DNA of 64,000 nucleotides from Halomonas llamarensis (GCF_023555005.1 NZ_JAMJPJ010000001.1:1-64000); one strand, 5' to 3'. Numbered from the stretch's first letter, positions 26,545 to 35,745 are shown. Notes: a model not told the origin generated them from the sequence alone. Numbers and translations are program-made.

Positions 26545-26567
26545 TTAGTCTATATATCGTTGACTAA
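26545..26567. promoter_or_regulatory. Interrupted palindrome between pxpA and the TRAP operon
   Basis: TTAGTC (26545-26550) and GACTAA (26562-26567) form an inverted repeat with an 11-bp AT-rich spacer in the divergent region. TTGACT overlapping the right arm could be a -35 element for the TRAP operon. A decamer AACAATTTAT also occurs on both sides (near 26507 and 26657). A shared operator for the MarR-like protein of this locus is possible (inference). Confidence 0.4.
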
Positions 26568-26684
26568 CCGATTAAACACCGCCTAACCTCGCTCACAATG
26601 ACTGTCTACACTCACTTAGGCCTAGCCGGTGACATTGATGACGTTGCCAGGCTAATAACAATTTATTTGTATGAGGATCGACTT

Positions 26685-27689
26685 ATGACGTTTCACCCAT
26701 ACCGCCTTCCCTATTTCGCTACGGCAGCAAGCCTCGTTTTGGGACTCACCGCCGTGAGCATCAGCGCTCAAGCGGCCACTGAATGGGATATGCCAACGCC
26801 TTACGGCGACCGCACGTTCCATACGGTCAATATTCGCGAGTTTACCGACGATATCCGCGAGGCCACCGATGGCGAGCTGGATATCACCGTCCACTCTAAC
26901 GGCTCGCTTATCGGTCACGCGGAAATCAAGAACTCGGTACGCCGGGGGATCGTCCCAATGGGCGAGCTGATCATGTCGCGCTTGGCCAACGAAAACCCCA
27001 TTTACGAAGTGGATTCCGTACCTTATTTGGCGACAGGGTATGATGATGCACGGTCGCTTTGGGAAGCCTCGCGCGACATCATCGCCGAAGAGTTACAAGG
27101 CCAGGGGTTGCGCTTGCTTTTCTCAGTGCCTTGGCCACCGCAGGGGATTTACACCAACGAAGCGCTAGCGTCGGGTGGCGACCTGAAAAACTTAAGCATG
27201 CGGGCTTACAACACCTCAAGCGAACGTATTGCGCAATTGACGGGGGCTGTTCCTACCCAGGTGGAAGTTCCCGACATCCCCACCGCCTTTAGCACCGGCC
27301 GCGTTGACGCCATGATCACATCGCCCGCCACTGGCGCCGATACTAAAGCGTGGGATTACCTTAGCCACTTCAACCATGCCCAGCTGTGGCTGCCGAAAAA
27401 CATGGTGATTGTGAGCGAGAAAGCCTTCTCCCGCCTCGATGAAGCCACCCAAGAGGCCGTGCTCGAGGCCGCCGAAGAAGCCGAACAGCGCGGCTGGGAA
27501 ATGAGCCGCCAGGAAACCGAGGACGCCATTGCGGTACTCAAAGAAAACGGCATCGAGGTCAGCGAACCCAGTGCAGCGCTGTCCGAGACACTTCGTAAAG
27601 TCGGTAAAACGATGACAAGTGAATGGGTAGAGCGCGCTGGCGAGCAGGGTGAAGCCATTCTAGACGCTTACGAAACTACCCGTGAGTAA
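26685..27689 (+). CDS. TRAP transporter substrate-binding protein, DctP family
   Basis: A 334-aa periplasmic DctP-type protein. ATG 26685 is chosen because GAGG lies about 9 nt upstream and a signal peptide follows (ASLVLGLTAVSISAQAA). A longer frame to 26598 would bury it. The family-typical carboxylate-binding region is present (PWPPQGIYTN, LKNLSMRAYN, VPDIPTAFSTGRVDAMITSP), including the conserved Arg in the MRAYN segment. It delivers an organic acid to the DctQM permease encoded next. Divergence from pxpABC suggests 5-oxoproline as ligand, as for Bordetella DctP6/DctP7 (inference). Confidence 0.92.
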   Translation: MTFHPYRLPYFATAASLVLGLTAVSISAQAATEWDMPTPYGDRTFHTVNIREFTDDIREATDGELDITVHSNGSLIGHAEIKNSVRRGIVPMGELIMSRLANENPIYEVDSVPYLATGYDDARSLWEASRDIIAEELQGQGLRLLFSVPWPPQGIYTNEALASGGDLKNLSMRAYNTSSERIAQLTGAVPTQVEVPDIPTAFSTGRVDAMITSPATGADTKAWDYLSHFNHAQLWLPKNMVIVSEKAFSRLDEATQEAVLEAAEEAEQRGWEMSRQETEDAIAVLKENGIEVSEPSAALSETLRKVGKTMTSEWVERAGEQGEAILDAYETTRE

Positions 27690-27695
27690 CCTTTC

Positions 27696-27727
27696 AAGCC
27701 ACCCCGGCCTTTGAGGCTGGGGTGCTT
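27696..27727 (+). terminator. Intercistronic hairpin between TRAP binding protein and permease genes
   Basis: Arms AAGC plus 27701-27709 pair with 27715-27723 plus GCTT (13 bp including one G-T pair, one bulged C, 5-nt loop). No T-tract follows, so it is more likely an mRNA-stabilising or partial attenuating element that keeps the binding protein more abundant than the membrane subunits. Confidence 0.55.
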
Positions 27728-27750
27728 CAAGACCCTATGCGGATCCCATC

Positions 27751-28302
27751 ATGACGTATCGACTTCGCCCACTTTACAATCTCGGCGGTTATATGGCCGC
27801 CGCTTGCCTGAGCTTCATTTGTTTACTGATTACGACCCAAATTCTCGGCCGCATCATTGATCGCGTGGCCACGGCTATCGGTGGCGACCGTATTGGTTTG
27901 TCTATACCAGGGCTGTCGGAGATTTCCGGTTTTTTACTCGTTGGAGCGAGCTTTCTGGGGCTGGCGTATACTTTTATCCACGGCGGCCATATCCGTGTCA
28001 CTCTAGTGATTGGCCGCCTTCCCGCCGCAGCGCGCGTTTGGGTCGAAGTATTCTGCCTCACCGTCGCTTTGGTACTTTGCGTTTACCTAGCTTGGAATCT
28101 CTTTTGGCTACTCGACGACAGCATTGCATTTAATGAAACCTCTTACGGGCTTTTACGCATTCCGCTATGGATTCCGCAATCCGCCATGCTATTAGGGGTC
28201 GCGCTTTTCTGCCTGGCACTATTTGAGAGCGCATTTCAGACCCTGATGGCCGCGATCAAAAACCCGCATAAATTTACCATTGACGACGGTGGGCACGAGT
28301 AA
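27751..28302 (+). CDS. TRAP transporter small permease, DctQ family
   Basis: A 183-aa inner-membrane protein with four predicted TM helices (about 12-32, 50-72, 88-110 and 130-155), the usual DctQ size and topology. FIHGGHIRV fits the conserved loop after the second helix. It pairs with the large DctM subunit encoded 16 bp downstream and is preceded by the binding-protein gene and a hairpin. Confidence 0.9.
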   Translation: MTYRLRPLYNLGGYMAAACLSFICLLITTQILGRIIDRVATAIGGDRIGLSIPGLSEISGFLLVGASFLGLAYTFIHGGHIRVTLVIGRLPAAARVWVEVFCLTVALVLCVYLAWNLFWLLDDSIAFNETSYGLLRIPLWIPQSAMLLGVALFCLALFESAFQTLMAAIKNPHKFTIDDGGHE

Positions 28303-28318
28303 GCCTCGGAGATTACCT

Positions 28319-29614
28319 ATGCTATTAATGATGATCGTGCTCTTTGGCGTTCTTTTAGTGCTGCTCGGCGGTGGCGTCTGGGTCGCCTTTTCACTGCTGG
28401 GGCTGGGCTGGCTTGGGCTTTCGCAATTCACCTCGGTGCCGGTGGGCAGCGTTATGGGCTCGAATATCTGGGGCTCAAGTTACAGTTGGGAGCTGACCGC
28501 GTTGCCGATGTTTATCTGGATGGGAGAAATTCTGTTCCGCTCACGCCTTGCCGATGACATGTTCACAGGGCTTTCTCCCTGGATGCAGCGCATTCCGGGC
28601 CGGCTTTTGCACACCAACGTCGTTGGCTGCGGGCTGTTTGCCGCCGTGTCCGGCTCTTCTGCTGCCACCTGCGCTACCATGGGCAAAATGACCCTCCCCG
28701 AATTGACACGGCGCGGTTATGACGAGAGCTTGGTGATCGGCACCCTGGCCGGTTCCGCCACGCTCGGCCTTTTGATTCCACCTTCTATTATTTTGATTGT
28801 CTTCGGCGTGGCCACGGACCAATCGATTGCCCGGCTCTTCATGGCGGGTATCTTCCCCGGCCTCATGCTGATTTCCCTGTTTGCGCTGTACTTGATGATA
28901 TGGTCCTGGCGTCATCCTGACCGTGTACCACCGGCTGAAAGCGGCATGCCGTTGAGAGAAAAGTTACACCATACACGCCGTTTGATACCCATGCTGGCCC
29001 TCATTGTCGGCGTGATTGGCTCCATCTACACGGGCTTGGCCTCTCCCACCGAAGCTGCCGCGGTGGGTGTCGTGCTATCGCTCGTACTGGCGCGGGTTCA
29101 GGGCAACATGGGCGTTAGTATGTTCCGCGATGCGTTGATGGGGGCCGTACGCACGTCCACCATGATTGCCTTTATCCTCGCCGGCGCGTCGTTTCTCACG
29201 GTGGCCATGGGTTTCACCGGCTTACCTAGCGACCTAGCGGCCTGGATTGGCACAATGAACCTATCGCCCTGGATGTTGTTGGCGGCCCTCACGGTGTTAT
29301 TCATTTTGCTGGGCTGTTTCTTGGATGGTATTTCGGTCGTCGTACTCACCACCTCTATCATGTTGCCCATGGTGGAAGCGGCCAATATTGACTTAATATG
29401 GTTCGGGATTTATCTCGTGATTGTGGTGGAGATGTCTCAGATCACACCGCCGGTAGGCTTCAACTTGTTCGTGCTGCAAGGCATGACGGGGCGCAACATT
29501 CTCTCCATCGCCTGGGCGGCCATGCCGTTCTTCTTTTTGATGATGCTGGGCGTGGTGCTGATCAGCCTATTTCCCGGTATTGTCACTTGGTTACCTCAGG
29601 CGATGAGCAATTGA
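28319..29614 (+). CDS. TRAP transporter large permease, DctM family
   Basis: A 431-aa polytopic inner-membrane protein, the Na+-coupled transport subunit of the TRAP system. ATG 28319 is preferred over a frame start at 28280, which would overlap the dctQ gene end and add a hydrophilic tail; CGGAG lies 4-8 nt before it. Family features include AVSGSSAATCATMGKM, GSATLGLLIPPS and EMSQITPPVGFNLFV. Length is standard (about 425-435 aa). Confidence 0.93.
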   Translation: MLLMMIVLFGVLLVLLGGGVWVAFSLLGLGWLGLSQFTSVPVGSVMGSNIWGSSYSWELTALPMFIWMGEILFRSRLADDMFTGLSPWMQRIPGRLLHTNVVGCGLFAAVSGSSAATCATMGKMTLPELTRRGYDESLVIGTLAGSATLGLLIPPSIILIVFGVATDQSIARLFMAGIFPGLMLISLFALYLMIWSWRHPDRVPPAESGMPLREKLHHTRRLIPMLALIVGVIGSIYTGLASPTEAAAVGVVLSLVLARVQGNMGVSMFRDALMGAVRTSTMIAFILAGASFLTVAMGFTGLPSDLAAWIGTMNLSPWMLLAALTVLFILLGCFLDGISVVVLTTSIMLPMVEAANIDLIWFGIYLVIVVEMSQITPPVGFNLFVLQGMTGRNILSIAWAAMPFFFLMMLGVVLISLFPGIVTWLPQAMSN

Positions 29615-29645
29615 TACGGCTACCACTCAAGGAGAGCGCAACACT

Positions 29646-30179
29646 ATGGAACATGAACCGACCGCGCCCACACGCCCGACTTATGAGCCTATCGTATCGT
29701 CGGAGCATTTATCGCGCAGCAGCCTGGAGCTTTCGGAACTTGAATTCGGGCTCATTATCGCTGGCCACGCTTTCGACCGCTGGATGGTGCGCTGCATGAC
29801 CGCCACCGGCTATCCCGAACTCGGCGCGCTAGATGTTTTGGTGCTGCACAGCGTAAACCACCGCGAACGCGCCAAGCGCCAAGCCGATATTTGTTTGGTG
29901 CTCAACGTGGAGGACACCCACACGGTCACATACGCCCTCAAAAAACTGGCGCGGCTAGGGCTAGTCAGCGGGGAAAAACAGGGCAAAGAGACGTTCTTTC
30001 GCACCACCGACACCGGGCGCGATGCGTGTCGCCAGTACGCGGAAATTCGCGAAACCTGTTTGGTGGATTCGCTCGCGTCGATGGGCGTGGAACGTGATGA
30101 AATACGACGGTTGGCGGGGCTACTGCGCGCCATGTCGGGGCTTTACGACCAAGCCGCCCGCGCCGCGGCATCTTTATAA
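29646..30179 (+). CDS. MarR-like winged-helix regulator
   Basis: A 177-aa protein with a central winged helix-turn-helix. The stretch RQADICLVLNVEDTHTVTYALKKL looks like the recognition helix region, followed by the wing EKQGKETFFRTTDTGR. It resembles the predicted MarR-type regulators often found next to TRAP operons. It is 31 bp after dctM on the same strand, so it is probably co-transcribed and autoregulates the TRAP and pxp genes (inference). AAGGAGAG lies upstream of ATG 29646. Confidence 0.8.
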   Translation: MEHEPTAPTRPTYEPIVSSEHLSRSSLELSELEFGLIIAGHAFDRWMVRCMTATGYPELGALDVLVLHSVNHRERAKRQADICLVLNVEDTHTVTYALKKLARLGLVSGEKQGKETFFRTTDTGRDACRQYAEIRETCLVDSLASMGVERDEIRRLAGLLRAMSGLYDQAARAAASL

Positions 30180-30235
30180 AGACATTGAGCGTGACCGTCA
30201 GGCCTTGGCTTCGACAGCACCAAGCGTGTGCCGGT

Positions 30236-32089
30236 CTACGTAGGCGACGCCACTGCCACGTTATTGCGCCCGCTGGTTTTGACCGAGTACATCGCGCTAT
30301 CCGCTTGTTCTAACAATACTTCCGCCGTTTGTCCGCTTGTTGGGTAGAGCGCAATACCCACAGACACGCCAATGTCGATGTAATGGCCTTCAATCTGAAA
30401 GGCGTCGTTGAGCACCTCGACGATTTTTTCCGCTACCGGTTTGGCATCGTCTTCGTTTTGAAGCGGCGCGGTAATGACGACAAATTCATCGCCACCAATA
30501 CGGCCCACTACATCGTTACTGCGAAGGCAGTGTTTGAGCTGTTTGGCCACATGGCGCAACAGCTCATCGCCCACATGATGGCCGTACGTGTCGTTAACCG
30601 GTTTGAATTTATCCAAATCAAGAAACATCAGCGCAAAAAAACCGCCTTCTTCACGAGCTTTTTGAATGGATTGCTGCAAATGGTTTTCCAACGCCGTGCG
30701 ATTGGGTAGCCCGGTTAACTCATCAAAGTGGGCTAAGCGGCGCATCTGTTTTTCAACCTCTACTCGTTCGGTAATGTCATTAAAGGTCATGATGAACTGC
30801 AAGACCTGACGTCGCCGGTTTAATACAGGGGAAATGGTGAGCAAGTTGGGGGATGCACTCCCGTCAGCACCTTTGAGCCATACCTCTCCTTGCCAGGCAT
30901 TTTCAGCGAGCAGCCGCTGATGCAGGCTTTCGGGGAGCGGGTCATCCTCATCGGGGGTAGCAAAAAAGGCCTTGATACGTTGCTGGTCAAGCACACCCTC
31001 GTCAGCCCCCGTTATGTCGATAAACGCGGGATTGGCTCGAATAATACGAAATGTCGCGTCGGTGATCACGATGGCCTCGTGAGTGTGCTCAAACACCTGA
31101 TACACCAGCCGTAGCTCTTCCGTGGAGCGGGCAATCTGTTCCGCTTGTTCGACCATGGCATGCACGATGGGCTTCAACGCGCGCCATACCACAACCCCTG
31201 CCAACGCCGATAAAAGAATAATCACCAGGATCGTGACAATAATTTCTTGTATCACGTTGCCAAACACTTGGGTAATTTTTGAGCGCACACGCACGTCCCA
31301 TCCATACCCATCCAGCGAGCGCAAGAAGGCCAAAACGCGATAGCCCTCTTTATCCACCGCGCGAAAAAAACCCTCTTGCGCTAACCGTTCGCGGCTTTCC
31401 TGCGAGGCCAAACAGCGGTTGGGCGGCATGATCTCTAACGCATTGGTCTCGGCATTCAACGCGACTCGCTGCGTTCCGTCACTGTTTAACAAGCAAATGG
31501 AAGCGCCCTCGACACTTTGAAACACCCGCTGCAAAGGCGCCAACGAAAACAGCAGCAGGTCGTAACCCACGCGTTCGCCCTCCACATAGACCGGGCTAAA
31601 GGCATGCAGTAACGGGCGACTCTCCTCGCCAGCTGTCTGTGTGTACGTTTTAATATCGACGGTTTTTAACAACGGTATCGCGCTGGGAAGCTCGTTTGCC
31701 ATTGGCCCCACCCGCACCACTTCATTGCCAGAAATGTCGTAACGCACAAGGACGGCAAGATTGTCTATGCTGAGGACGGCATCCTCTAAGCGTGGCTTTA
31801 AATAAGGCTGAAGCACACTCAAAGATTGTTCGCCATTGACGTACGCAGCCAGCTGGCGGGCAATCTCGGTACGGCTAGCGGTTTGGGCGGCCAGTTTTTG
31901 ATGCTGGTCAAAAATCGCCTGAATATTCGCCGTTTTGGTATCGACAACACGGCTGGCCATCTGCTCGGCTTGCGTATGCAACTGATTAATCAGCGGTATT
32001 GCAACTAACGCCGCTATCGTAATACCGGTGGCAACAACAGCGGTAATGGCGGTCGTGATAATACGACGTTTCTGTAGCAATAGGTGCAT
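30236..32089 (-). CDS. Membrane diguanylate cyclase with periplasmic sensor and PAS domain
   Basis: A 617-aa protein from ATG 32089 (a TTG at 32098 would add three residues). TM1 (about 10-32) and TM2 (about 280-303) enclose a large periplasmic Cache-like sensor. Then come a PAS/PAC domain (about 335-450) and GGDEF (about 455-610). The active-site motif RIGGDEFVV is intact, and RSND five residues upstream fits an inhibitory I-site. It should make c-di-GMP at the inner membrane in response to an unknown extracytoplasmic signal. No EAL domain. It is convergent with the regulator gene and is the last gene before the defence island. Confidence 0.9.
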   Translation of the reverse strand: MHLLLQKRRIITTAITAVVATGITIAALVAIPLINQLHTQAEQMASRVVDTKTANIQAIFDQHQKLAAQTASRTEIARQLAAYVNGEQSLSVLQPYLKPRLEDAVLSIDNLAVLVRYDISGNEVVRVGPMANELPSAIPLLKTVDIKTYTQTAGEESRPLLHAFSPVYVEGERVGYDLLLFSLAPLQRVFQSVEGASICLLNSDGTQRVALNAETNALEIMPPNRCLASQESRERLAQEGFFRAVDKEGYRVLAFLRSLDGYGWDVRVRSKITQVFGNVIQEIIVTILVIILLSALAGVVVWRALKPIVHAMVEQAEQIARSTEELRLVYQVFEHTHEAIVITDATFRIIRANPAFIDITGADEGVLDQQRIKAFFATPDEDDPLPESLHQRLLAENAWQGEVWLKGADGSASPNLLTISPVLNRRRQVLQFIMTFNDITERVEVEKQMRRLAHFDELTGLPNRTALENHLQQSIQKAREEGGFFALMFLDLDKFKPVNDTYGHHVGDELLRHVAKQLKHCLRSNDVVGRIGGDEFVVITAPLQNEDDAKPVAEKIVEVLNDAFQIEGHYIDIGVSVGIALYPTSGQTAEVLLEQADSAMYSVKTSGRNNVAVASPT

Positions 32090-32216
32090 GAGAGGCAAAG
32101 GGCGTCAAACGCGATATAAGAATATAAACCATGGTAACGGTGTTTGGACGGTATTTCAGGGTCTATCGCAAGTTTTTGCCACGCCGTTGAAATATAAAAC
32201 AGCATTGAGGAGAACT

Positions 32217-32258
32217 CGATATGCGACTACACGAAAAAAGCATCACCGTGGCCGGTGG
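32217..32258 (+). repeat. Left copy of 42-bp island-flanking direct repeat
   Basis: The 42-bp segment matches 41639-41680 at 41 of 42 positions; the only difference is C at 32224 versus T at 41646. It covers the start codon and first 13 codons of a short-chain dehydrogenase gene. The two copies lie 9.4 kb apart and bracket the restriction-modification island. Confidence 0.9.
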
Positions 32259-32376
32259 TACCAGCGGTATTGGCTTAGCAAGTGTCAAACACTGCTTGTT
32301 CAAGGCGTGCGATGTCACCGAGACCGCCTAAGTCGACAAGCTCTTTGAGGACACGGTGGCGAAGCTGCTGGAAGAC
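32221..32376 (+). pseudogene. Short-chain dehydrogenase remnant at left island edge
   Basis: From ATG 32221 (GAGGAG upstream) the frame encodes an SDR N-terminus with the NAD(P)-binding motif GGTSGIGLAS. It then jumps directly to a later SDR-like segment (CDVTETA), hits TAA at 32329-32331 and continues in the same frame with VDKLFEDTVAK. Most of the gene is missing. Matching scraps lie at the right island edge. It is a broken gene, not a functional small protein. Confidence 0.75.
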
Positions 32377-32594
32377 AACCAGCGGCTGCTTACAGAAAAG
32401 CGTGGCAAGCTGGGAAAATGGGTCGACGACAAACTTCTGGCCGCCGAAGAAGCCTTGAAAAACCCAAAGTCCAGCTTAAACAACACAAACGCGATGACCG
32501 CAAGGCGCGTTAGATTTTCTTATTGCAAGCTTAACGGTAGAGGATTAGATGGTTATAGTGACCATATAGATAAAAATGATACTAACGAACAGGG
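32377..32594 (+). pseudogene. Possible helicase C-terminal remnant and unassigned sequence
   Basis: In the same frame as the dehydrogenase scrap, about 32371-32475 encodes a charged helical stretch (LLEDNQRLLTEKRGKLGKW, DDKLLAAEEAL). It resembles the coiled-coil tail of SNF2-type helicases found in some restriction loci; this is from memory and uncertain. After about 32480 nothing recognisable is seen up to the next gene. The composition becomes AT-rich. Confidence 0.35.
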
Positions 32595-32603
32595 ATGCCG
32601 GGG

Positions 32604-33542
32604 ATGACAGAGGTTGCAGATAACATGATGCGCTTTCACTTGGTTTACGACGGGCCTGCGCTTGAAGAGCACCGCATGGACGTGCGGGCGCTTGCGCCTG
32701 CGCTGATGTCAGTAGGTGATTTGGTAGAAAGGGCAAACGAGATACTGAATGGCGATCAGGCCAAAGTATCGGTGAACGTGCAGGCTTCCTTTAAAACAGG
32801 GTCTTTCGGTATAGACCTGGATACAGCCCAAACGCTTTGGCAACGAATGCAGGATATCGTGAGCGACAATCCGGTGCAGACGATTGCCACCATTGTTACG
32901 TTGTTGGGTTTAAGCGCCAAGGATGCAGCGAAAAGCGTGGTTGCTGTTGTACGCTGGATGAAAGGACGTGCAATTACCAAAATTGAACCCTTGGGTGATG
33001 GCAATGTTCGCCTGTACATAAGTGATGACTATATCGACACAGAAGAACGCGTCATTCAGCTCGTCAAGGATTATAAAATTCGCAAAGCATTAGAAGGCAT
33101 GATCAAAGACCCTCTCGATCAAGAGGGCATTGATTCAGTCAGCGTATTGCCGCGCAAGGGTAGTAAGCCTGCGCTGCACATTGAGCGAAATGAAGCCAGT
33201 TACTTTGTGGCTCCCCCTCCTGAAGACGAACTACTCGGTGAAGATACCTATGAAGCCAACCTGCAAGTGGTGACTGTTGCTTTTCAGGATGGAAATAAGT
33301 GGCGTTTTTCTGAAGGTGGCGGCGGCAACGCTTATTTTGCCAATGTACTGGACCAAGCGTTTTTGAAAAGAGTGCAGCTCAACCAGGAGCAATTTGCTAA
33401 AGAAGATATTATTCGCGCCAAAGTCCGTCGAATCCAGCGTATTACCCAGCAAGGATTAAGGTCTGATTACGAGATCATTGAAGTATTGGAGCATAGAAGC
33501 GCCTCTTCGCAGGTACAGATCGGCATGCAATTTAAAGATTAA
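32604..33542 (+). CDS. Uncharacterised accessory protein (312 aa)
   Basis: I do not recognise a named family. ATG 32604 is chosen because AGGG lies 9 nt upstream; ATG 32595 would add MPG and has no spacing for a ribosome site. The N-terminal third is mixed alpha/beta. A hydrophobic or amphipathic helix pair lies at about 90-125 (IATIVTLLGLSAKDAAKSV). The rest is polar with no signal peptide, so it is probably cytoplasmic. Similar proteins are, as far as I recall, scattered in phages and integrative elements without assigned function. It is first in the island, on the same strand as the type III system, so a defence or regulatory role is possible. Confidence 0.65.
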   Translation: MTEVADNMMRFHLVYDGPALEEHRMDVRALAPALMSVGDLVERANEILNGDQAKVSVNVQASFKTGSFGIDLDTAQTLWQRMQDIVSDNPVQTIATIVTLLGLSAKDAAKSVVAVVRWMKGRAITKIEPLGDGNVRLYISDDYIDTEERVIQLVKDYKIRKALEGMIKDPLDQEGIDSVSVLPRKGSKPALHIERNEASYFVAPPPEDELLGEDTYEANLQVVTVAFQDGNKWRFSEGGGGNAYFANVLDQAFLKRVQLNQEQFAKEDIIRAKVRRIQRITQQGLRSDYEIIEVLEHRSASSQVQIGMQFKD

Positions 33543-33760
33543 GAACGTCTAAAGCGCTTAAAATTCGCGCCCTGCCTTGAAGCCCTCGTTTACGGGGGTG
33601 ACGACAAACATCTTGTACAACTAACCCAGAGTCGCTGTTTTCGTTCTCTGTGAGCAAACCACCGACACCGAAACGCTATTCACCCTGCGCTGGCAGGTGG
33701 TGTAGTAATCACCACCCCACAACACGATTCAACACGGAACCGAACCGGAGAAATACCAGA
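33543..33760 (+). other. Gap upstream of type III mod gene
   Basis: No gene is supported in these 218 bp. A 7-bp hairpin (33696-33702 with 33710-33716) lacks a T-tract. An open stretch ending at TAG 33704-33706 reads TDTETLFTLRWQVV and could be the tail of a lost gene. CGGAG about 10 nt before ATG 33761 is a plausible ribosome site for mod. Confidence 0.4.
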
Positions 33761-35735
33761 ATGACCCCCAACAACGACGCCACCCATAAAAGCGCTGATG
33801 TTCAAGCCCTTGGCCACAGCCCGGATGCCCGCGAGCAGCGCCAACAGCAACTGCTGGACCTGCTGCGCCAAACCGCGCCGGAAGTGCTCAGCGATAACCA
33901 GATTGACGTGGAGCGTTTAAAAGCACTCTTGGGGGAGGAACGTCTGGCCCCGGCCGAACACTACGAACTGAGCTGGGCCGGCAAAAAAGACGCCCGGCGT
34001 GAAATTCAGAAGAAGACCAGCCACACCCTAAAGCCGGATGCCGACAACCCGGAAAGCGCTCATCACATGCTGATCGAAGGGGAAAACCTCGAAGTGCTAC
34101 GTGTGTTGCAGAAAAGCTATTACGGCAAGGTCAAGATGATCTATATCGACCCGCCCTACAACACCGGCAACGACAGCTTTGTCTACCCGGATGACTACTC
34201 GGAAACCCTCGACGAGTACCAGAAGCGCACCGGCGAAAAGAATGAAGCGGGCTTTTTAAACAAGCAGAGCCTGTGGAAGAAAAACAGCAAGGAAAGTGGC
34301 CAGTACCACAGCGCCTGGCTCTCCATGATGTACCCCCGCCTTTATCTAGCACGTAACCTGCTGCGTGAAGATGGCGTGATCTTTATCAGTATTGATGATA
34401 ACGAAGCGGCGAATTTAAAGCTGCTTTGTGATGAGGTGTTTGGAGAAGAGAACTTTGTTGCGCAATTGTCTATACTTTGCAATCCGAAAGGTAGATCACA
34501 AGATAAACATTTTGCAACAAACCACGAGTATTCTTTTGTTTATTCAAAGTCACCTTTGCCTAAAGGTAGCATGTCTGTAAAAAAAGAAAAGGATCAGATA
34601 GAAGCAGAGTATCCAGAAGAAGATGAAGGCGGTAAGTATCGACTACTTGAGTTACGCAATACTCATAGAGAGTTTGGTAAGCATAATAGGAAAAATATGT
34701 ACTTTCCGATATATGTTGATAAGCATGGGAAAGTCTCACTCGACTCAAAGGGGAGCGTTACTGAGGTTCTGCCAATATGGGACGATGGATTTGAAGGTTG
34801 CTGGACATGGGGGCCTGATAAAGCAAACGATGAAATTGAAAAGCTAGTCGGTAAAATTGTTTCAGGTAACTGGAAAATTTTCAGGAAAAGCTATGCTAAT
34901 GGTGCGGAAAGAATGCTGAAGACAATTCTTTCTGATAAAAAATACTTCACAGAAAAAGGTCAAAAATATTTTAATCTTTTGCTGAAGGCAAAAGGAAAAG
35001 AAGTTTTTCAATCTCCAAAATCACCTTCTTTGATTTTTGACTTAATGAAAACGTGTACGAGCGCTGATGAAATTGTTATGGATTTCTTCGCTGGCTCAGG
35101 AACAACCGCTCATGCCGTGATGGAGCTTAATGCCGAAGACGGCGGTAGCCGCCAGTCGATTAGCGTCCAGCTGCCGGAAAAGCTCGAAGACAATAGCGAA
35201 GCCTATAAAGCCGGTTACCGCACCATTGCCGATATTACCCGTGCCCGTATCGAAAAGGTCATCGCCAAACTTAAAGCCGATCACCCGGAGAAAACCGCCG
35301 AGCTGGCCTGCGCGAATTTCACCCTGGCCCCCAGCAACTTCAAGGTATGGAACAGCGAACTCAACGACCCCGGCGCGATTCGCCAACAGCTGGATGCCCT
35401 GCAAAATACCGAAAAACACGCGGATGAACAGACCGCCATGCTCACCGAGCTACTGCTCAAAAATGGCCTGGGGGCGTTGGGCGTTCATGCGGTCAGTAAG
35501 CCGCGCAAACTGCGCCAGCGGCGTGACCGTGCACCGCGTGCTACGCGAAGACGACCGCTACCTGTGGCTGTGCTTTGAACCCTATGTGGCGGCCCTGCGC
35601 GATGAGATTCTTAACGCCAACCCCGCCCAGGTGATTATGCTTAATTCCTGCTTTGCCGGAACCCAAGGCGATGAACAGCTGAGTAACCTGCAGCTTGAAC
35701 TGGCCGCGCAGGATATCAACCTGCTGGTAATTTAA
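33761..35735 (+). pseudogene. mod: Type III DNA methyltransferase (Mod) with 3' frame break
   Basis: A beta-class amino-methyltransferase subunit of a type III restriction-modification system, setting sequence specificity and modifying DNA. Catalytic motif IV DPPY is at residues 130-133 (YIDPPYNTG), and the AdoMet motif FFAGSGTT follows the target recognition region, the expected order. The first frame stops at 35578 after unrelated-looking basic residues. The expected C-terminus (VTVHRVLREDDRYLWLC through AAQDINLLVI) continues in the +1 frame to TAA 35733-35735, 10 bp before res. One indel near 35480-35530 is implied. The recognition region (about 34450-35070) is distinctly AT-rich. Activity without the last roughly 65 residues is uncertain. 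Confidence 0.85.
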
Positions 35736-35745
35736 GGAGCTCGCT

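Noticed and set aside
33696-33716. Hairpin before mod as a terminator
   Set aside because: Only 7 bp, no T-tract, and no clear gene end just upstream apart from a doubtful open stretch.
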